Part shown: positions 1 through 11,406 of the stretch, in pieces
How positions within the stretch are numbered: the first letter of the stretch is position 1
Layout of the letters: every line of letters starts with the position of its first letter
Assembly (NCBI GenBank): GCA_028641055.1
Contig: CM054063.1
Location: forward strand, 179,806,756 to 179,870,755
Reading direction: 5' to 3'
Source: Alopecurus myosuroides
Lineage: Eukaryota > Streptophyta > Magnoliopsida > Poales > Poaceae
DNA length: 64,000 nt
Program-made: the position numbers and the translations under genes
Notes under the pieces: model-generated
Told to the model about the DNA's origin: nothing
What the model saw: the letters and a program-made list of their open reading frames with translations, nothing else
Databases searched by the model: none

Positions 1-3000
1 CCCATATTGGGGTAAAGTGGCAGTACGATAATGGTTGTCCAGCGAAGACTAGGTTATGTGTCTTTTGTAAACATTTATCATAAAATTTCCCATCATAACA
101 ACTCTTCCGGTAGACAGGGTCTCACCCTTCCTCCGGGGTTTTCCTTCCATAAGGCATTTGTTTACAAAAACACATTTTATTTAGTTCATTTAAGAACTCA
201 AGTTTTTAAGTGGGTATATGGTATTTATATACCATCTAGTGGCTAAGGGCTTGGTAATACCAAGTTGACTATTAATATGATTCCTTATACTAGTAATATT
301 AATAGTAGTAGTAGTATTCAAACAAAAATAGTTTTTTGAAGGTATAGTTTTGTGAAAACTTCAGAAGTGAAAAGCATGCATGATAGATAATGATAAGTAT
401 TTATACAGCAAGCATTAGGATGGCTTGCCTTGGTACAAGTGGTGGTCCTGATCCTGAAAGTAACAGGAGTTGCAATACCCTTCTTTAGCAAATCCTTCCT
501 CCTCGTTTTCTAACGTCGTAAAAAGAAATAAAGACACACTTTCAGAACCAAACAAGACAAACAATACTACAAGTAATACATACAGCAAGCAATCAAGAAG
601 TACCACCCAAAGTTCTCAATTTTTCCCTTAAGAAAAATTGGCATAAAAACTATAGTTGAAAAGTCTGCTTTTTCCTAGTGTTTATGTGTGGCCAAAACAA
701 TGACTCTTAGTTAAGAACATCATGGACCAGTGGGGTAAAGAACATGTTACTAGACAGTAGGGTGTCCCATAAAACATATTTTGATGTCCAAAAACTCCCC
801 CAACTATCTCTATGGCTAGCACATATAATTTGCTAAAAATACTCAAGTGGTGAATAAGCTCATGACAACAAGCCAAGCCTATTTTCCACCATGATGCAAA
901 GGTACCAGTGGGTGTTCCACTAGCAAAAATGCTCACCAAGAGGTTAATAAGCCTCTGGTCACTTTTCTAAAAGTGCTCCAAACAACCAAACAAGCACCCA
1001 AAAACTCCTACTCATACTAGTAGAAAATTAGGAAAAACACTAGACTAGTTTAGGCTACACTTAGTTAATTTTATGCACAAGTGTGCAAGCTAGCAGAGGC
1101 AAAATACTCCTCTAACCAGTACCATAAATTCTACTGGATCCCACAAAAATAACCTAAAGAGCATAGCTAGGAAACAAGGAAAACTATGCTTAAAAAGCTA
1201 CACAAGTGAGGAGATTACATCCTAGTCATCCAAGTGTTACTCATGCTTTTATGCTACTTAAGAGGAAACCTATCAGAGGTGAAACCCCTAAGATAATAAT
1301 GCCACAAGGACATTCCTTCCTCTGGTTTCAACACCAAAGATTCATATTTTTCCCTAGGGGAAAACAAAACAAAAAGCATACATGAATATCCTAGTATGAA
1401 ATCTAGTCCTTAAGCATTTCTATTTAAATCTATTTCAAACACAAGCACCAAGTATCTAGAGGTGCTATGAACAAACTAACAGCACCTAAGTGGTACTGTT
1501 TCCATGGGAATTAATCTAGCAACAAGCCTAAAAGCATTTAAAGATCTACTCAAAACATATATAAAAATCTAGCTATGAGCAAGATCTATGCATGAAAAAA
1601 AATAGTTCTAAAATTCTACCACTCAAACCATTTATTCTAACATGTTCATATAACTTGTACACATCATAACCACACTGGAAAACAACATCACAAGCAAGAA
1701 CACATCATTTGCATATCACAACATGAACATATAAAGCAAGATCTAGAAATAAAAATTAGACAGAAAGTACCCAAAACTTGTTCTGTCTCTCTAATTTTTT
1801 ATGTGGCTCCAAAAAGTAAATCCTTCTAGGATGTGATAGTCCTTATCACTACAAAGCCTCTCCAACTTGCCTTACTCAAAAATAATGTCCCAAACTCCCC
1901 CTAAAAATCATGGAATAGCTCACAGATGCTTTACCAAAATGGATGGCATTTCCAAATGGTAACTCACCTTGGTGTAAGCTAAAATTCTACTGGTAGGTAT
2001 TGAAAAGGGCTTTCCAAAACAGTTGAGTTTGCTCAAAAATGTTTTGTATTTTTGAAGTTCTATTCATTTCAATTTTTAGGGTACTGTCTGGCATATGATT
2101 TATAGAAAAATAATTAAAACCCAAAACATGATTCTGCCAGTGGGAGATGGTTGTAATTTTGTATGGCTAGGAGCACAAAAATTATCAAGGTTAAATAAAT
2201 TTATTTGCTAGCTTTTCCAAGCCTAAAGCTAACCACCTAATTAAATTGCCAGAAAAATGCTATTTTAGATTTAACCGAAAACTGCCCAGATGGGCCAGAT
2301 CCCACTGCGCTGGCCCAACTAACGTGTGGCACAGCCCGCCTGCGCGTGCGCGCGCGCGAAACGGTACGTTCAAAGGTGACCGTCGATCCGCAGATCGACG
2401 GCTCCTCTTCTCTCTTCCTCCCCGCGTCTCTCTTCTCTCTCTCTCTCAGAACCGCGGACGAACACCTAGTGAAACCTCGAGATGGCTCACCTAGGGCTCG
2501 CGAGTTGGAGTGGGGTGGTGTAGGAGTGGAAGACGGTGGCGTAGGCGAGCTCGTGGCGCGGGCACCGACGGTGATGATGCTTGTGCACGGCGGCGGCTCG
2601 ACGGCGTCCCGCGGCGGCTCCGAGGACGACGGCGACGAAACTGCAAACGAGAGAGGGCCAGAGGGTGTCAGGGAGGTAGGCGTGAGCTAGGGGGCTGCAA
2701 TGGAGGTGAAAGGAGGGCGGGAGGGCAGTGATCTCGACGCCATGATCCACCTCGATCTTGCACGGGCTTGCGGGTGGGCGCGGTCCGCCTCGTTCACAGA
2801 GGGGGATCGAGCACGCACGGCTCGCTGGGGTGAGTGAGAGAGGTGAGGGTGGGTTGGTGGCGAGAGGGTTTGGCCTCTAGGGCTTTGTAGGCACGAGTCA
2901 AAGGGTGGTGTGCTCGGGTTGGCAATGGCATGGCCATGCCTTGCCCTTTGGGGGTTCTCCACGGGTGGCAACGCCTCTCCTAGGTGCCCTGGGGTTAACC

Positions 3001-4005
3001 TTAGTACAATTGGGTGAGCAAAGCCACAGTAGGGGCCAAGGGATGGGCAAAAGTGAAAAATTCAACTATTCCAACCACTCCAAATGACCTCACAGCTAGT
3101 CCACTTGCCACCTCACTCTCTCCCTCCCTGGTCAACCAAAAAGGGATCCAATGCCCCTTCTAGAAGCTCCATACCAGGTAGTTTCGAAATGGCAAAGTGG
3201 CCTGGCTTGGATCAGTACACACAAGCTAAAACATCAAGTCTAAAAGTGTAATCACTGTTCTGTCAGAAAAATTCAGTTAGGCAGTTTTCTGAATTTTTCT
3301 AAGTGCTGGAAAAGCAGACAGAGATAGCAAAAGTTGGACTTGTTTTCACCGAGCAAACAAGCTCCAAAATGAGTGATTTAAAATGCTAAACAAAGAGCAA
3401 CTATCCAAGTTTCAATATCAACCATTTTATTTGAAAGTGGAGGGGTTTAAGGTTCTGAAAATAAATGACAAAGTAGGTACATTCTCATTTTTTAAAATGC
3501 CTAACTTTCTGTCTTAACAAGATGGCTCAAAAACCATCATGGCATTGTGTGTTAATTATCTTTGTAGGTTTTTCCAAGGGTGTAGTTTTGTTGTCCTCAT
3601 AACAGAGAGTAGTTTTGATCAAAGAAAATCCATAATTGGATAATCCTTGTGATAGAAAACAAGGGTTGAAAACAGCTACTTGGCTGTTTTTCAGGACAAA
3701 AATTATATTGGAAATTCTAATGAAATCTTTTCCAATTAATTTTATTTCAAGGTCAAGTTGATTCCTAACCATCAATAACATATTTTTAAGTTGATATTAA
3801 GTGTTACCCCAAGTTTTGAAAAATATTCTCTTAAGAACCCTTAGTGGAAAACGTAGGAAAACAAGTGAGTGAAAAGAACACACCACTTAAATTGCATAGA
3901 TAACCATTACTACACAAACATGTTGTCCACTTAATTGTATTACAAAAGTCTTAAGAGGCTTGCTAAATTACTATTATACAAGTGCTTAAAAACAGGGGTG
4001 TGACA
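1..4005. mobile_element. Probable Gypsy-type LTR (3' portion), inserted in Copia element 1
   Basis: This 4-kb stretch has no credible coding region; its ORFs are short and overlap on both strands around a GC-rich island at about 2340-2990. It ends at 4005 with GGGTGTGACA. That resembles the 3' edge of the TGTCACACCC/GGGTGTGACA termini seen on many grass Gypsy LTRs. Copia reverse-transcriptase codons begin immediately afterwards, so the junction looks like an insertion into that element. The matching TGTCACACCC start is not in the window, so the 5' edge should lie further left. The expected 5-bp target duplication would be aactt (4006-4010). The family is inferred from termini only; no Gypsy protein is visible. 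It could instead be a mixture of LTR and internal sequence. Confidence 0.5.
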
Positions 4006-5235
4006 AACTTCATCTTGCAACAAATGGACGTTAAGAGTGTTTTTCTAAATGGTCCTTTAAATGAATTGGTATATGTTAAAAAACCTTCGGGGTTCGAGGA
4101 TCCCAATTATCCTAACCATGTCTACTTCCTCCATAAGGCTTTTTATGGCCTCAAACAAGCCCCACGTGCTTGGTATGATCATTTAAAGGAGTTCTTAGTG
4201 GATCGTGGTTTCGTACTTGGGGTAATTGATCCCACACTCTTTACCAAAAGTGTAGATGGACATTTGTTTGTATGTCAAGTATATGTTGATGATATTATAT
4301 TTGGATCTTCTAATGTGAGTTTTGTAGACCAATTTGCCAAACTAATGACAAGTGAATTTGAGATGTCTATGATTGGTGAATTGAAGTTCTTTCTTGGTTT
4401 TGAGATCAAGCAATATTATGAAGGGATTTTTATTTTTCAAGCAAAATATATTCAAGACATGCTCAATAAATTTGATATGAACAATGCCAAACCATTGCCT
4501 TATCCAATGCCAACAACCGTGAACCTTACTATGGACCATGAAGGTATACCGGTTGATCCAAAACTTTATCATTCTATCATTGGATCTTTGGTTTATCTTT
4601 GTGCATCTAGACCGGATATTATGTTTAGTGTGGGTTTGTGTGCAAGATTTAAATCTAACCCCAAGGAAAGCCATATGATTACGGTCAAAAGGATTCTTAG
4701 ATATTTGGTTGACACTCCTACACATGGCCTTTGGTATCCATCAAACACAACTTTTGATCTTGTGGGATATTCGGATGCGGATTGGGGAGGTGACAAAGTG
4801 GATAGAAAATCAACCTCGGGTGCTTGCCAATTCCTTGGTAGGTCGCTCGTGTGTTGGTCTTCCAAGAAACAAAATTGCATTGCCACCTCCTCCACGGAAG
4901 CAGAGTATATTTCCGCCGCTAGTTGTTGCTCTCAGCTCTTATGGATGAGGCAATGTCTTAAGGATTTTGGAATTGAGATTAAGATGATGCCTCTTTTATG
5001 TGATAATGAGAGTGCTATAAAGATTGGTCACAATCCGGTACTTCATGGCAAGACCAAGCATATTGAGATTCGGTATCATTTTATTCGGGATCATGTGGCC
5101 AATGGAGATATGTCACTTTCCTATGTCAACACCAAAGATCAACTTGCCGACATCCTTACAAAACCTCTAGATGTGAAGAGATTCAAGCAATTAAGGAGTG
5201 AGCTCAATGTCGTATGTGCAAGCAATTTTAGTTGA
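4006..5235 (+). pseudogene. pol: Copia pol fragment: reverse transcriptase and RNase H
   Basis: This is the C-terminal part of a Copia polyprotein that copies element RNA into DNA inside the particle. The frame opens within RT at the QQMDVKSVFLNG block. It contains the YVDD catalytic box at 4282-4293, the LKFFLGFEI block, and the RNase H blocks [20 protein letters not shown] and KHIEIRYHFIRDHV. It ends normally after the LADILTKPLD motif with a TGA at 5233-5235. The remaining frame has no stop or frameshift, so loss of function comes from loss of the 5' half. About 30 bases of open frame upstream (from 3982) belong to the neighbouring element and not to this protein. The sequence is closely similar to the matching part of element 2 (58009-59230, minus strand). 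Confidence 0.93.
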
Positions 5236-5295
5236 TTGAAAGTCTTGCATACACACCCCTACTATACTCTTATTTGGATCTTAGATGTACGCATA

Positions 5296-5308
5296 GACAT
5301 AGGGGGAG
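5296..5308 (+). other. Internal polypurine-tract-like motif after pol
   Basis: The motif gacatagggggag lies about 60 bases after the pol stop and is followed by TG, as at a real PPT/LTR border. The identical motif occurs at the same place in element 2 (57941-57953, minus strand). The real PPT of this element is at 8952-8965. Conservation in both elements suggests a function, or a relic LTR border; neither can be shown from sequence alone. Confidence 0.5.
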
Positions 5309-5803
5309 TGTAGCTCAATCCATGAGCCAACACTACTCCTATAATGCATAAATAAATGAATCATGCATAACGGTCAATCCAAATGACATAATGTGCTTCA
5401 ATGATGAGCCTCGACAATGCACCCAATATATATCTTCGCGGTGTCATATCGAACATACTCATACATGGTGGCTAAGGCCACCGCCCAAAATTTGGTTGGT
5501 TTTCATATTGATAAGACATTTTGTGCTCCACTCATATGCATTTTCGTTCTTCATATTTCGTATTGCATCCAATGTTTCTTAATTCACTTTTATTTTTTTC
5601 CATTGGATGCATATGGAAATCATCATGTTCATTTCATCTCATCACATTTGTGCACATGGTCGAATAAAACTTTCTCACATAACAAGAAAAATTACCGTTG
5701 TATCACTCGCTTAAATAAACGTGTATTTAAAAAAAGGGAAACAATTCCGGGTTTTTTTAAACAAAGAAAAAGGGGTTTGCAAAAAACAAAAAAAAAATCG
5801 AAT

Positions 5804-6048
5804 CCGGCCTGGACGGCCGGCTGCCCCTGCCTCGCGCCCGGCCTTGCTCCTTCCCGCGCCGGCCCCAGGCCGGCTCACCCGGCCTCGCGCCCACTCCACG
5901 CCGGTCTGGCTGGCACCCCAGGCCGGGTCGCCCGGCGCCACGCCCGTCCTCGCTCGCTCCCGCGCCGGCCCTAGGCCGGGGCGTTCGGCCACCTTCCCGG
6001 CCTCGCGCCCTCCCACGCCGGCCTGGCCGGCTCCCCAGGCCGGGCGCC
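5804..6048 (+). repeat. GGCCGG-rich repeat in the spacer before the extra ORF
   Basis: This GC-rich block repeats imperfect units around GCCGGCCTGGCCGG and CCCCAGGCCGGG. It is preceded by an A-rich stretch and by atccggcct. The same motif and the same preceding atccggcct occur in this element's own LTR (9176-9484). Short ORFs on both strands here are products of GC richness and are not genes. No obvious TATA box follows it, unlike the LTR copy. Confidence 0.8.
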
Positions 6049-6320
6049 CGCCTGTGCACGCACGCACAAAGGAGAGGTCCCACGCTCCCTCCGCCCCTCC
6101 CTAACCACCCCTTCTTCTTCCCCCACAAGCCACCCCCATTAGAGCCCCTCCTTGGAGCTCTCCCTCTCCCTCCCCCCCACACCCTAGCCCATCCCTATCA
6201 TCCAAACTCACAGATCTGTAAGCCCTCGAACTCCTCCACACTCTCCTCCCCTTGGATTTCTCTTTGGTGCACTCTTGGGGGAGATCCTCTCACTTGATTT
6301 TTGTGGATTTTTTTTTCAAG

Positions 6321-8247
6321 ATGCCCTCCAACTCGGGTAATCTCTAGGGCCCCTCTTCTATACCGTGTTTTATATCTATCGGTATACTAGTTTGGTTCAT
6401 TGTTTTGGGGTTTTAAATCTCACCTAGTGTTCATGATAGATCTCACAGTGTTCATATGTCACACTAGCCATAACCTAGTTAAATTAATTTCATCTAGCTG
6501 TGCTCCTCACGATGTAGTCTCGAAATACAACAACATTTTCTTTCATGCTATGCTATGGTACCGTACACACTTGACATGCTATGATATATTTCACACTTGC
6601 CACTCTCCTATTGTCATGCTAACAAAATACAACAATTTTCTTTCTCTCACACTATGCTATGATGTAGTCCTCACTTGCCATGCTATGATGTATTTATGTT
6701 GTACTCACTAGTTGATCTTTATTTCCCACTTGTGTCGCGATCACGCATAACCATGAAACATTTTTTTAATCCAACAACGACCATGTGCACTTACTATAAT
6801 TGTCCATATCCATGCATCATTTCTCTCAGGTGATTCCGATACACCCCGTGCTCTTTCATCCTTGCAAGAAAAGTGCTGCCTCTGTCGCTGGCTCTACTCC
6901 TTCTCGGAGACAGGGTGCTCCCCTTCCTGTCAATCCAGCTGAGCCCGTGGTCACTAATTGGGGTGGTCTGAGTACCACTGATTTTGAGAACGCTCAGCTG
7001 AAGTTCAATCCATATGCGTTTGGACAGAGTACTTGTGCCGACCCCCGATTTTTCTGCAAGATGCATCAGGTTATGCATGAGTTCATCCTTGGCAAACTCC
7101 AGAACAGCTACGTGGATAAGCATTTCTTTGATGTGGAGACAGCTCGCACGCATTGGCCAGGGGTTATGGAGCTTATGGATTTTCATGGTCTCACTCCTCT
7201 CATGGCGACTAATAATGCTCACCCATTTGCCCCCGAGTTGCTTAAGGAGTTCTATACCACTGTTTTCTTCTCCACCGAGGGCCCTCATACTTTGACTTGG
7301 ATGAGTGGTGGTGTTCAGTGTACTGCTTCCATGACAAAGTTCGGTTCATTTCTTGGCGTTCCATTGGTCAAGTATGATGGTATGAACAAGATTCACATCC
7401 ATGGTGATCCGGAGTATCTTATGAAGGCTAAGGATGGTCTGCGTCATTGCTACCCGGAAGGCACCGGATCTCAGCACATTCCCAAGGTCAAGTATTTCAC
7501 TGAGTTTTGGTACATTGTGCACACCATTCTCCGGAACACTATCAATGTCAAGTTTGGTGAGAAGGGTGAGGTCCGCAAATGGTTTATCAATCTTCTCTTT
7601 CACATTGGCACTGCTATGAGGAACATCAGGCAATTGGATATTCTGGATTTCATGTGGCATGAGATGAGGACCGTGGTTCGTGACAAGAGGGTACCCATCT
7701 ATGGCTCCTACCTTGAGATACTCATTGAGTCGAAGATCCCAGCTAGTCTCCTCAACAACTATGCAAGGTGACTCCCAAGCAGTCTGTTCTTCTCTCGTCT
7801 GCTGCGGCTGAGTTAGCTGCTGCTCAACGCCCCAAGCGTACCCGCACACTGTCCATGGCGCCTAGTACATCTCATGGTGTCCGCAACTATTCTTCTCCAG
7901 AGCCTACTGCCACCCCTTCTGGCACTTTAAGCATCAAGCGTGCACTTCAGAAGATGAACTGCTTCTTCATTGACAAGCAGCAGCAGGACTACCAATCCTA
8001 TCGCAAGGGCAAGTCCTCTCGTTGCAACCAGCGAGCTATCATGACAGCTCTTCAGCTTCCACTTAGCCGTTCTAGCTCGGATGAGATCCTGGAGGACAAA
8101 TGGAAGTCCCAGCACACCTTCTGGCTTGGCGATGACGCTAGTTCTCTCTGTTCTTTTGCGGCCTCCTTTACAACAACTTCTAGTTCCATTCAAGCACCTC
8201 CCGAGGACTTTCTCGCGCAGGATGATGAGATGGATGATGACGAGTGA
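6321..8247 (+). pseudogene. Extra ORF of SIRE/Maximus-type Copia element 1 (spliced, frameshifted)
   Basis: A third ORF follows pol in this lineage; similar ORFs have been called env-like or additional ORFs, and the function is unknown. I place a short first exon at 6321-6336 (ATG to TCGG), a GT-AG intron at 6337-6829, and a main exon from 6830. Visible blocks are LLKEFYTTVFF, LTWMSGG, HYPEGTGSQ, a leucine-rich helix region, and FMWHEMRTVVRDKRVPIYGS. A serine/proline linker follows and the tail is acidic (DDEMDDDE). No signal peptide or membrane segment is visible, which argues against a true envelope protein. The frame from the splice site needs one shift between about 6850 and 6880. A second shift at about 7766 separates the frame ending at 7771 from the one running to 8247. 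The copy is therefore broken. Element 2 and the 40790-42068 gene have matching blocks. Confidence 0.75.
6337..6829 (+). other. Candidate intron in extra ORF, element 1
   Basis: The donor is TCGG|GTAATC directly after a 16-nt ATG exon. The acceptor is ttctctcag|GTGATT, with a pyrimidine run and an actataat branch-like motif about 35 bases upstream. The length is 493 nt. The element 2 extra ORF has the same layout (57205-56769, 437 nt) with the same donor phase. Confidence 0.55.
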
Positions 8248-8951
8248 TTGGACGTGCATCATTTTGTCCCTTTTTGGTGTCTTCATGCCAAGGGGGAGAA
8301 ATATTCATGCATTGCATTGAATATCATGCATCCATTTGCGTCTTATCATCGTTATTACTTTCCTCGATCTTAGTTGATCTTACTATTTGTGTGTTTCGCT
8401 GAACCTTGTTGCTATTGTAAGACTATGTATCTATTATCTATCGTACTATCTATCTATCTACTATGTGATGTGATATTTGATGTGATGAAGATCATAGTAA
8501 GGTTATCATACTATCTATCTACCCACTAATTGATGTGATGAAGCCATCTATCTACCACTATGGGAAGAAAGCTATGGTGAGATATATTTCGTGCGCAATA
8601 CAATCACTTATATAAAGATGACATTATGCATATACATGAATGCTCACTACTTATTTCAAAGTTGTTTCAACAAACTCTTTGCCTATACATATCCATCTAT
8701 AGTGCTAGATCATCTTCGAATAATCTTCACACTTCACATATGTATATCATGCTAGCATCACATATCCTATTGTCCTATAAAACATAGAGGGAGAGGAGAA
8801 TTATAATCTTTGCACTCCATGTGTTCATCAAATATATATATCTCATGTTTGGGCACACAAATAGGGGGAGTACCCCAATAATTTTTATCTCCTTGCAAAT
8901 AGCCATGATAAATTATCCGTAATGCAAATCTGTATGTTCTCATCAAACATC

Positions 8952-8965
8952 AAAAAGGGGGAGAT
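8952..8965 (+). other. Polypurine tract of Copia element 1
   Basis: The tract aaaaagggggagat directly precedes the TG that opens the LTR. It primes plus-strand DNA synthesis. Element 2 has the same tract at 54824-54837 on the minus strand. Confidence 0.85.
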
Positions 8966-9175
8966 TGAAAGGACATTGGTTCCTAATCCCGTTTTCGGTG
9001 TTTGATCACAACATTTGGAAGATCTAATGGTTTCCCTAAGTATGTTCAGAGCCTATCATGGACAAATGCAATCATACATCTCCCTGGACATCCATACGGT
9101 TGACAGCAAAAATGGAGAAAAGATAAGAAGAAAGGAAGAAAATAAACGAGAAGGAAGAGCAGAAAACAGGGGATC

Positions 9176-9484
9176 CGGCCTCCCTGGCCGGCCTGGCCGG
9201 GCCCCAGCTCTCCCCAGGCCGGGCCGCTCGGGCGGTGCCCCGGCCTCGGCTCGCCTCCACGCCGGCCTGGACGGGCTCCCAGGTCGGGCTGCTCGGTGCT
9301 GCCCCCGGCCCTTGCTCGGTCCACGTCGGGCCCAGGCCGGGCCAACCTAGACCGGGGTGGAAGGGGGTAGCCGGCCCCAGTCCGGCTGCCAAGCCGGCCC
9401 CACTGTGGCTCGAGGCCGGGGTGGGACTTGGTGCTGTCCCGGACGCCCCTGGCCAGCCTGGCCGGTCACTTAGGCCGGGGTCGG
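9176..9484 (+). repeat. GGCCGG-rich repeat in the LTR of element 1, upstream of TATA
   Basis: The units resemble GCCGGCCTGGACGG and CCCAGGCCGGG. A 35-bp stretch at about 9255-9288 is nearly the same as spacer bases 6010-6044. The block ends about 50 bases before the TATA box, the usual place for a U3 enhancer. Confidence 0.8.
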
Positions 9485-9534
9485 CTGAAGTGAGGGGGTC
9501 CCCACCCCCCCAACGACCATTTTATCCCATACGG

Positions 9535-9540
9535 TATAAA
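9535..9540 (+). promoter_or_regulatory. TATA box of the element 1 LTR
   Basis: TATAAA in the context acggtataaac follows the GC-rich block and precedes the pyrimidine-rich leader. It is the probable U3 promoter. In the 3' LTR it could also drive outward transcription. Confidence 0.55.
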
Positions 9541-10319
9541 CGAAGATTATATTCTACCTTTAGAAAGTGTCAATCACACTCACTCTCTCCACCATTGATT
9601 GACCAAGCTCAAGCTCAAGCATCTCCCCAAATGCCCAACCAAATCTCATGATACTTTGGGATTTGGAGGAGACATCCCCGATCTACAACTCCACCAAGCC
9701 GATTAGAAATCACTCCATACATCCCTTCGGGATCTTGTTGTTCTTAGTTTATTGGAGCCAAGAACCTTTTTTCTCTTAGCTCATCGAAGCTTGGAGCCTT
9801 GTTGATATCCCCGAAGCTCTTGTGCTCGTGGATCTTGTTTCTCGGAGTCTTGGTGGCTCTCGGGATTTGGTGAGGACCCTCCAAGCTTGTGGAGTGTGCC
9901 TCATCCTTGTAAAGGTTCTAGTTGTCAACCTCAACGGCAACGTAGTGATTCGAGCCTCTCCAAATCGGTGGAAGGACTCGAAGGAGATACGGTATGCCAT
10001 TTGAGGGCTACTCGGTGTTCCACTTTGGTGGCACTGCACCGCTCCAACGGAGATTAGCTTCCATTGGGAAGTGAACTTCGGGATAAATCTCTGTGTTATT
10101 ATGTTTGGTTATACCTCAACTTTCCTTTACTTGTTACTACTAGCTTATTTATAAATTCACCTTGTGCTAGTTGTACTTGCTCAACATATAGGATTGTTCA
10201 CCTAGTTGCATAATCTAGACAATCTATATTTGAGCACTATCCTGTTAACTCGGAAAAGAAGCTAAAATTTGTAGTTAACCTATTCACCCCCCCCCTCTAG
10301 TTAACCTCTCGATCATTCA

Positions 10320-11406
10320 GAAGACCCACTCAAAATTTTCAATTTTTGCACCCAAAAGCAAAGTGCACCCAAGGACTAGTGTATGTGTATGGTTGTTAAT
10401 ACCAACGATTAGTGCAAATGACATATTGTACCCGTTGGTGTAGAATGTAGTGTCAAAATATACACAATCACTGTATTTTGGGTACAAGGCTCTCGTCCTT
10501 CCATCTACCCAAAACAGAACTCTCACAGTATTGTCCTCATCAACCAGCGAAGCATAGAAAAACTCCGGATTCTCAGCCTGTCTTTGTTCAAAGTACTCCA
10601 TCGTCATGGCCATGTCACAGAGTGTTATATCGTTGCGCAACATTGTTCTGATATTCGAGACATCTCTTTTGACATAACCAAGGCATATAGGATCCCCACC
10701 ATGCACACTCCCAAGGCAACCCATGATTTGAACAGTGCTAATATTCTGGTTGTGGAGCGTTTGCAAAAACTGAAAGTCCTCTTCTGGAACCCTTCTATGA
10801 GATCTATAAAATCTGCGCCTTCCAACATTTTTAACCAGTGGGTGGGAGTGCTCTTCTTTGAATACCGTCACAGTTCAAACCCCATTTCTCCTACCAACAA
10901 GCATGTGATCTTTACAATCGTACCAGGTACATATGTTGCGTTGTCTTGTGTTCGTCATATCCATCTGCAGGCCAGCTTGCTTCCCACGGGGTTTCTGCCC
11001 GCTGTGGAAGGTCATATCAACTGTTGGATCATGCTCTGATGCAGCAACTTCAGTTGCGCTTTTTTGTTTTTGCTTATCCACCGCCGGCTACCCACTGTGC
11101 ACACACTCAAATAATCGGCTAAGAATTTTCATTGGGGGTGCATTTCTTACGCTGCTGTATTTTGTGTTGCCAATGTGAGTTATGAACCCCATCTTCAAGG
11201 CGTAATCATTGTACACCTTTTTTTGCTTCATCAATATGCTCAAAAGTCATGCCAACAAATGGAACCACAGGTTGGGATGAAATTTCCTCGCCGGCTTCTT
11301 TTTTAGCATTCGTAGCACTACCACTTGTCTCACGATGGGGTCCAGGGGCAAATGTGTTAGCAGCAGTTTCTTCTTTCTCACAAGCATTATATTCTTCTTC
11401 ATACAT
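10320..11406 (-). pseudogene. FAR1/FHY3-type MULE transposase, 5' part
   Basis: Reading right to left, the N-terminus is acidic, followed by a FAR1-like DNA-binding region (PFVGMTFEHIDEA, then YALKMGF). Next come the block KEEHSHPLV and the MULE transposase core with YSDCVYFDTTFYTNGYNMSF. The Asp in that core is the first catalytic residue of the family. The protein would cut and join MULE ends in the nucleus. It is broken by a shift at an A-run near 11218-11224, a TAG near 11086-11090 and a TGA near 10872 where Trp is expected. The reading stops at EWVF where the Copia LTR abuts; the rest of the catalytic domain should lie left of the window. Related FAR1-domain genes exist as host genes, but the element context favours a transposase. 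Confidence 0.88.

Larger units (their letters stand above)
4006..10319 (+). mobile_element. SIRE/Maximus-type Copia element 1, 3' half
   Basis: The order is RT C-terminal half and RNase H (to 5235), internal PPT-like tract, GC-rich spacer, extra ORF (6321-8247), PPT, then 3' LTR (8966-10319). The same order is seen on the minus strand in element 2 at the right of the window. gag, protease, integrase and the first part of RT are missing. The break falls exactly where the GGGTGTGACA-ending element begins, so the missing half is expected left of the window. The LTR ends TTCA at 10319 and is followed by MULE transposase sequence, so this element itself inserted into a MULE. The expected target duplication is gaaga (10320-10324). 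Confidence 0.85.
8966..10319 (+). repeat. 3' LTR of Copia element 1
   Basis: This 1354-bp LTR starts TGAAAGGACATTGG and ends after a C-tract and CTCTAG with GATCATTCA. Element 2's LTR has the same start (TGAAAGTGCATT) and an equivalent C-tract end. It contains the GC-rich repeat (9176-9484) and a TATA box (9535). Short ORFs here are not genes. Confidence 0.85.

Noticed and set aside
2246..2990. Overlapping plus and minus ORFs in a GC-rich island
   Set aside because: They are open in several frames at once, have no domain, and lie inside a probable LTR; composition explains them.
5711..6182. Pro/Arg/Gly-rich ORFs on both strands
   Set aside because: They are translations of the GGCCGG repeat and not genes.
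6800..8247. Calling the extra ORF an envelope gene
   Set aside because: No signal peptide, membrane helix or cleavage site is visible in any of the three relatives.
9015..9651. ORFs across the element 1 LTR
   Set aside because: Same repeat-driven openness; the region is an LTR with clear edges.
10584..11178. Plus-strand ORFs opposite the MULE transposase
   Set aside because: Shadow frames; the minus strand carries the conserved transposase motifs.
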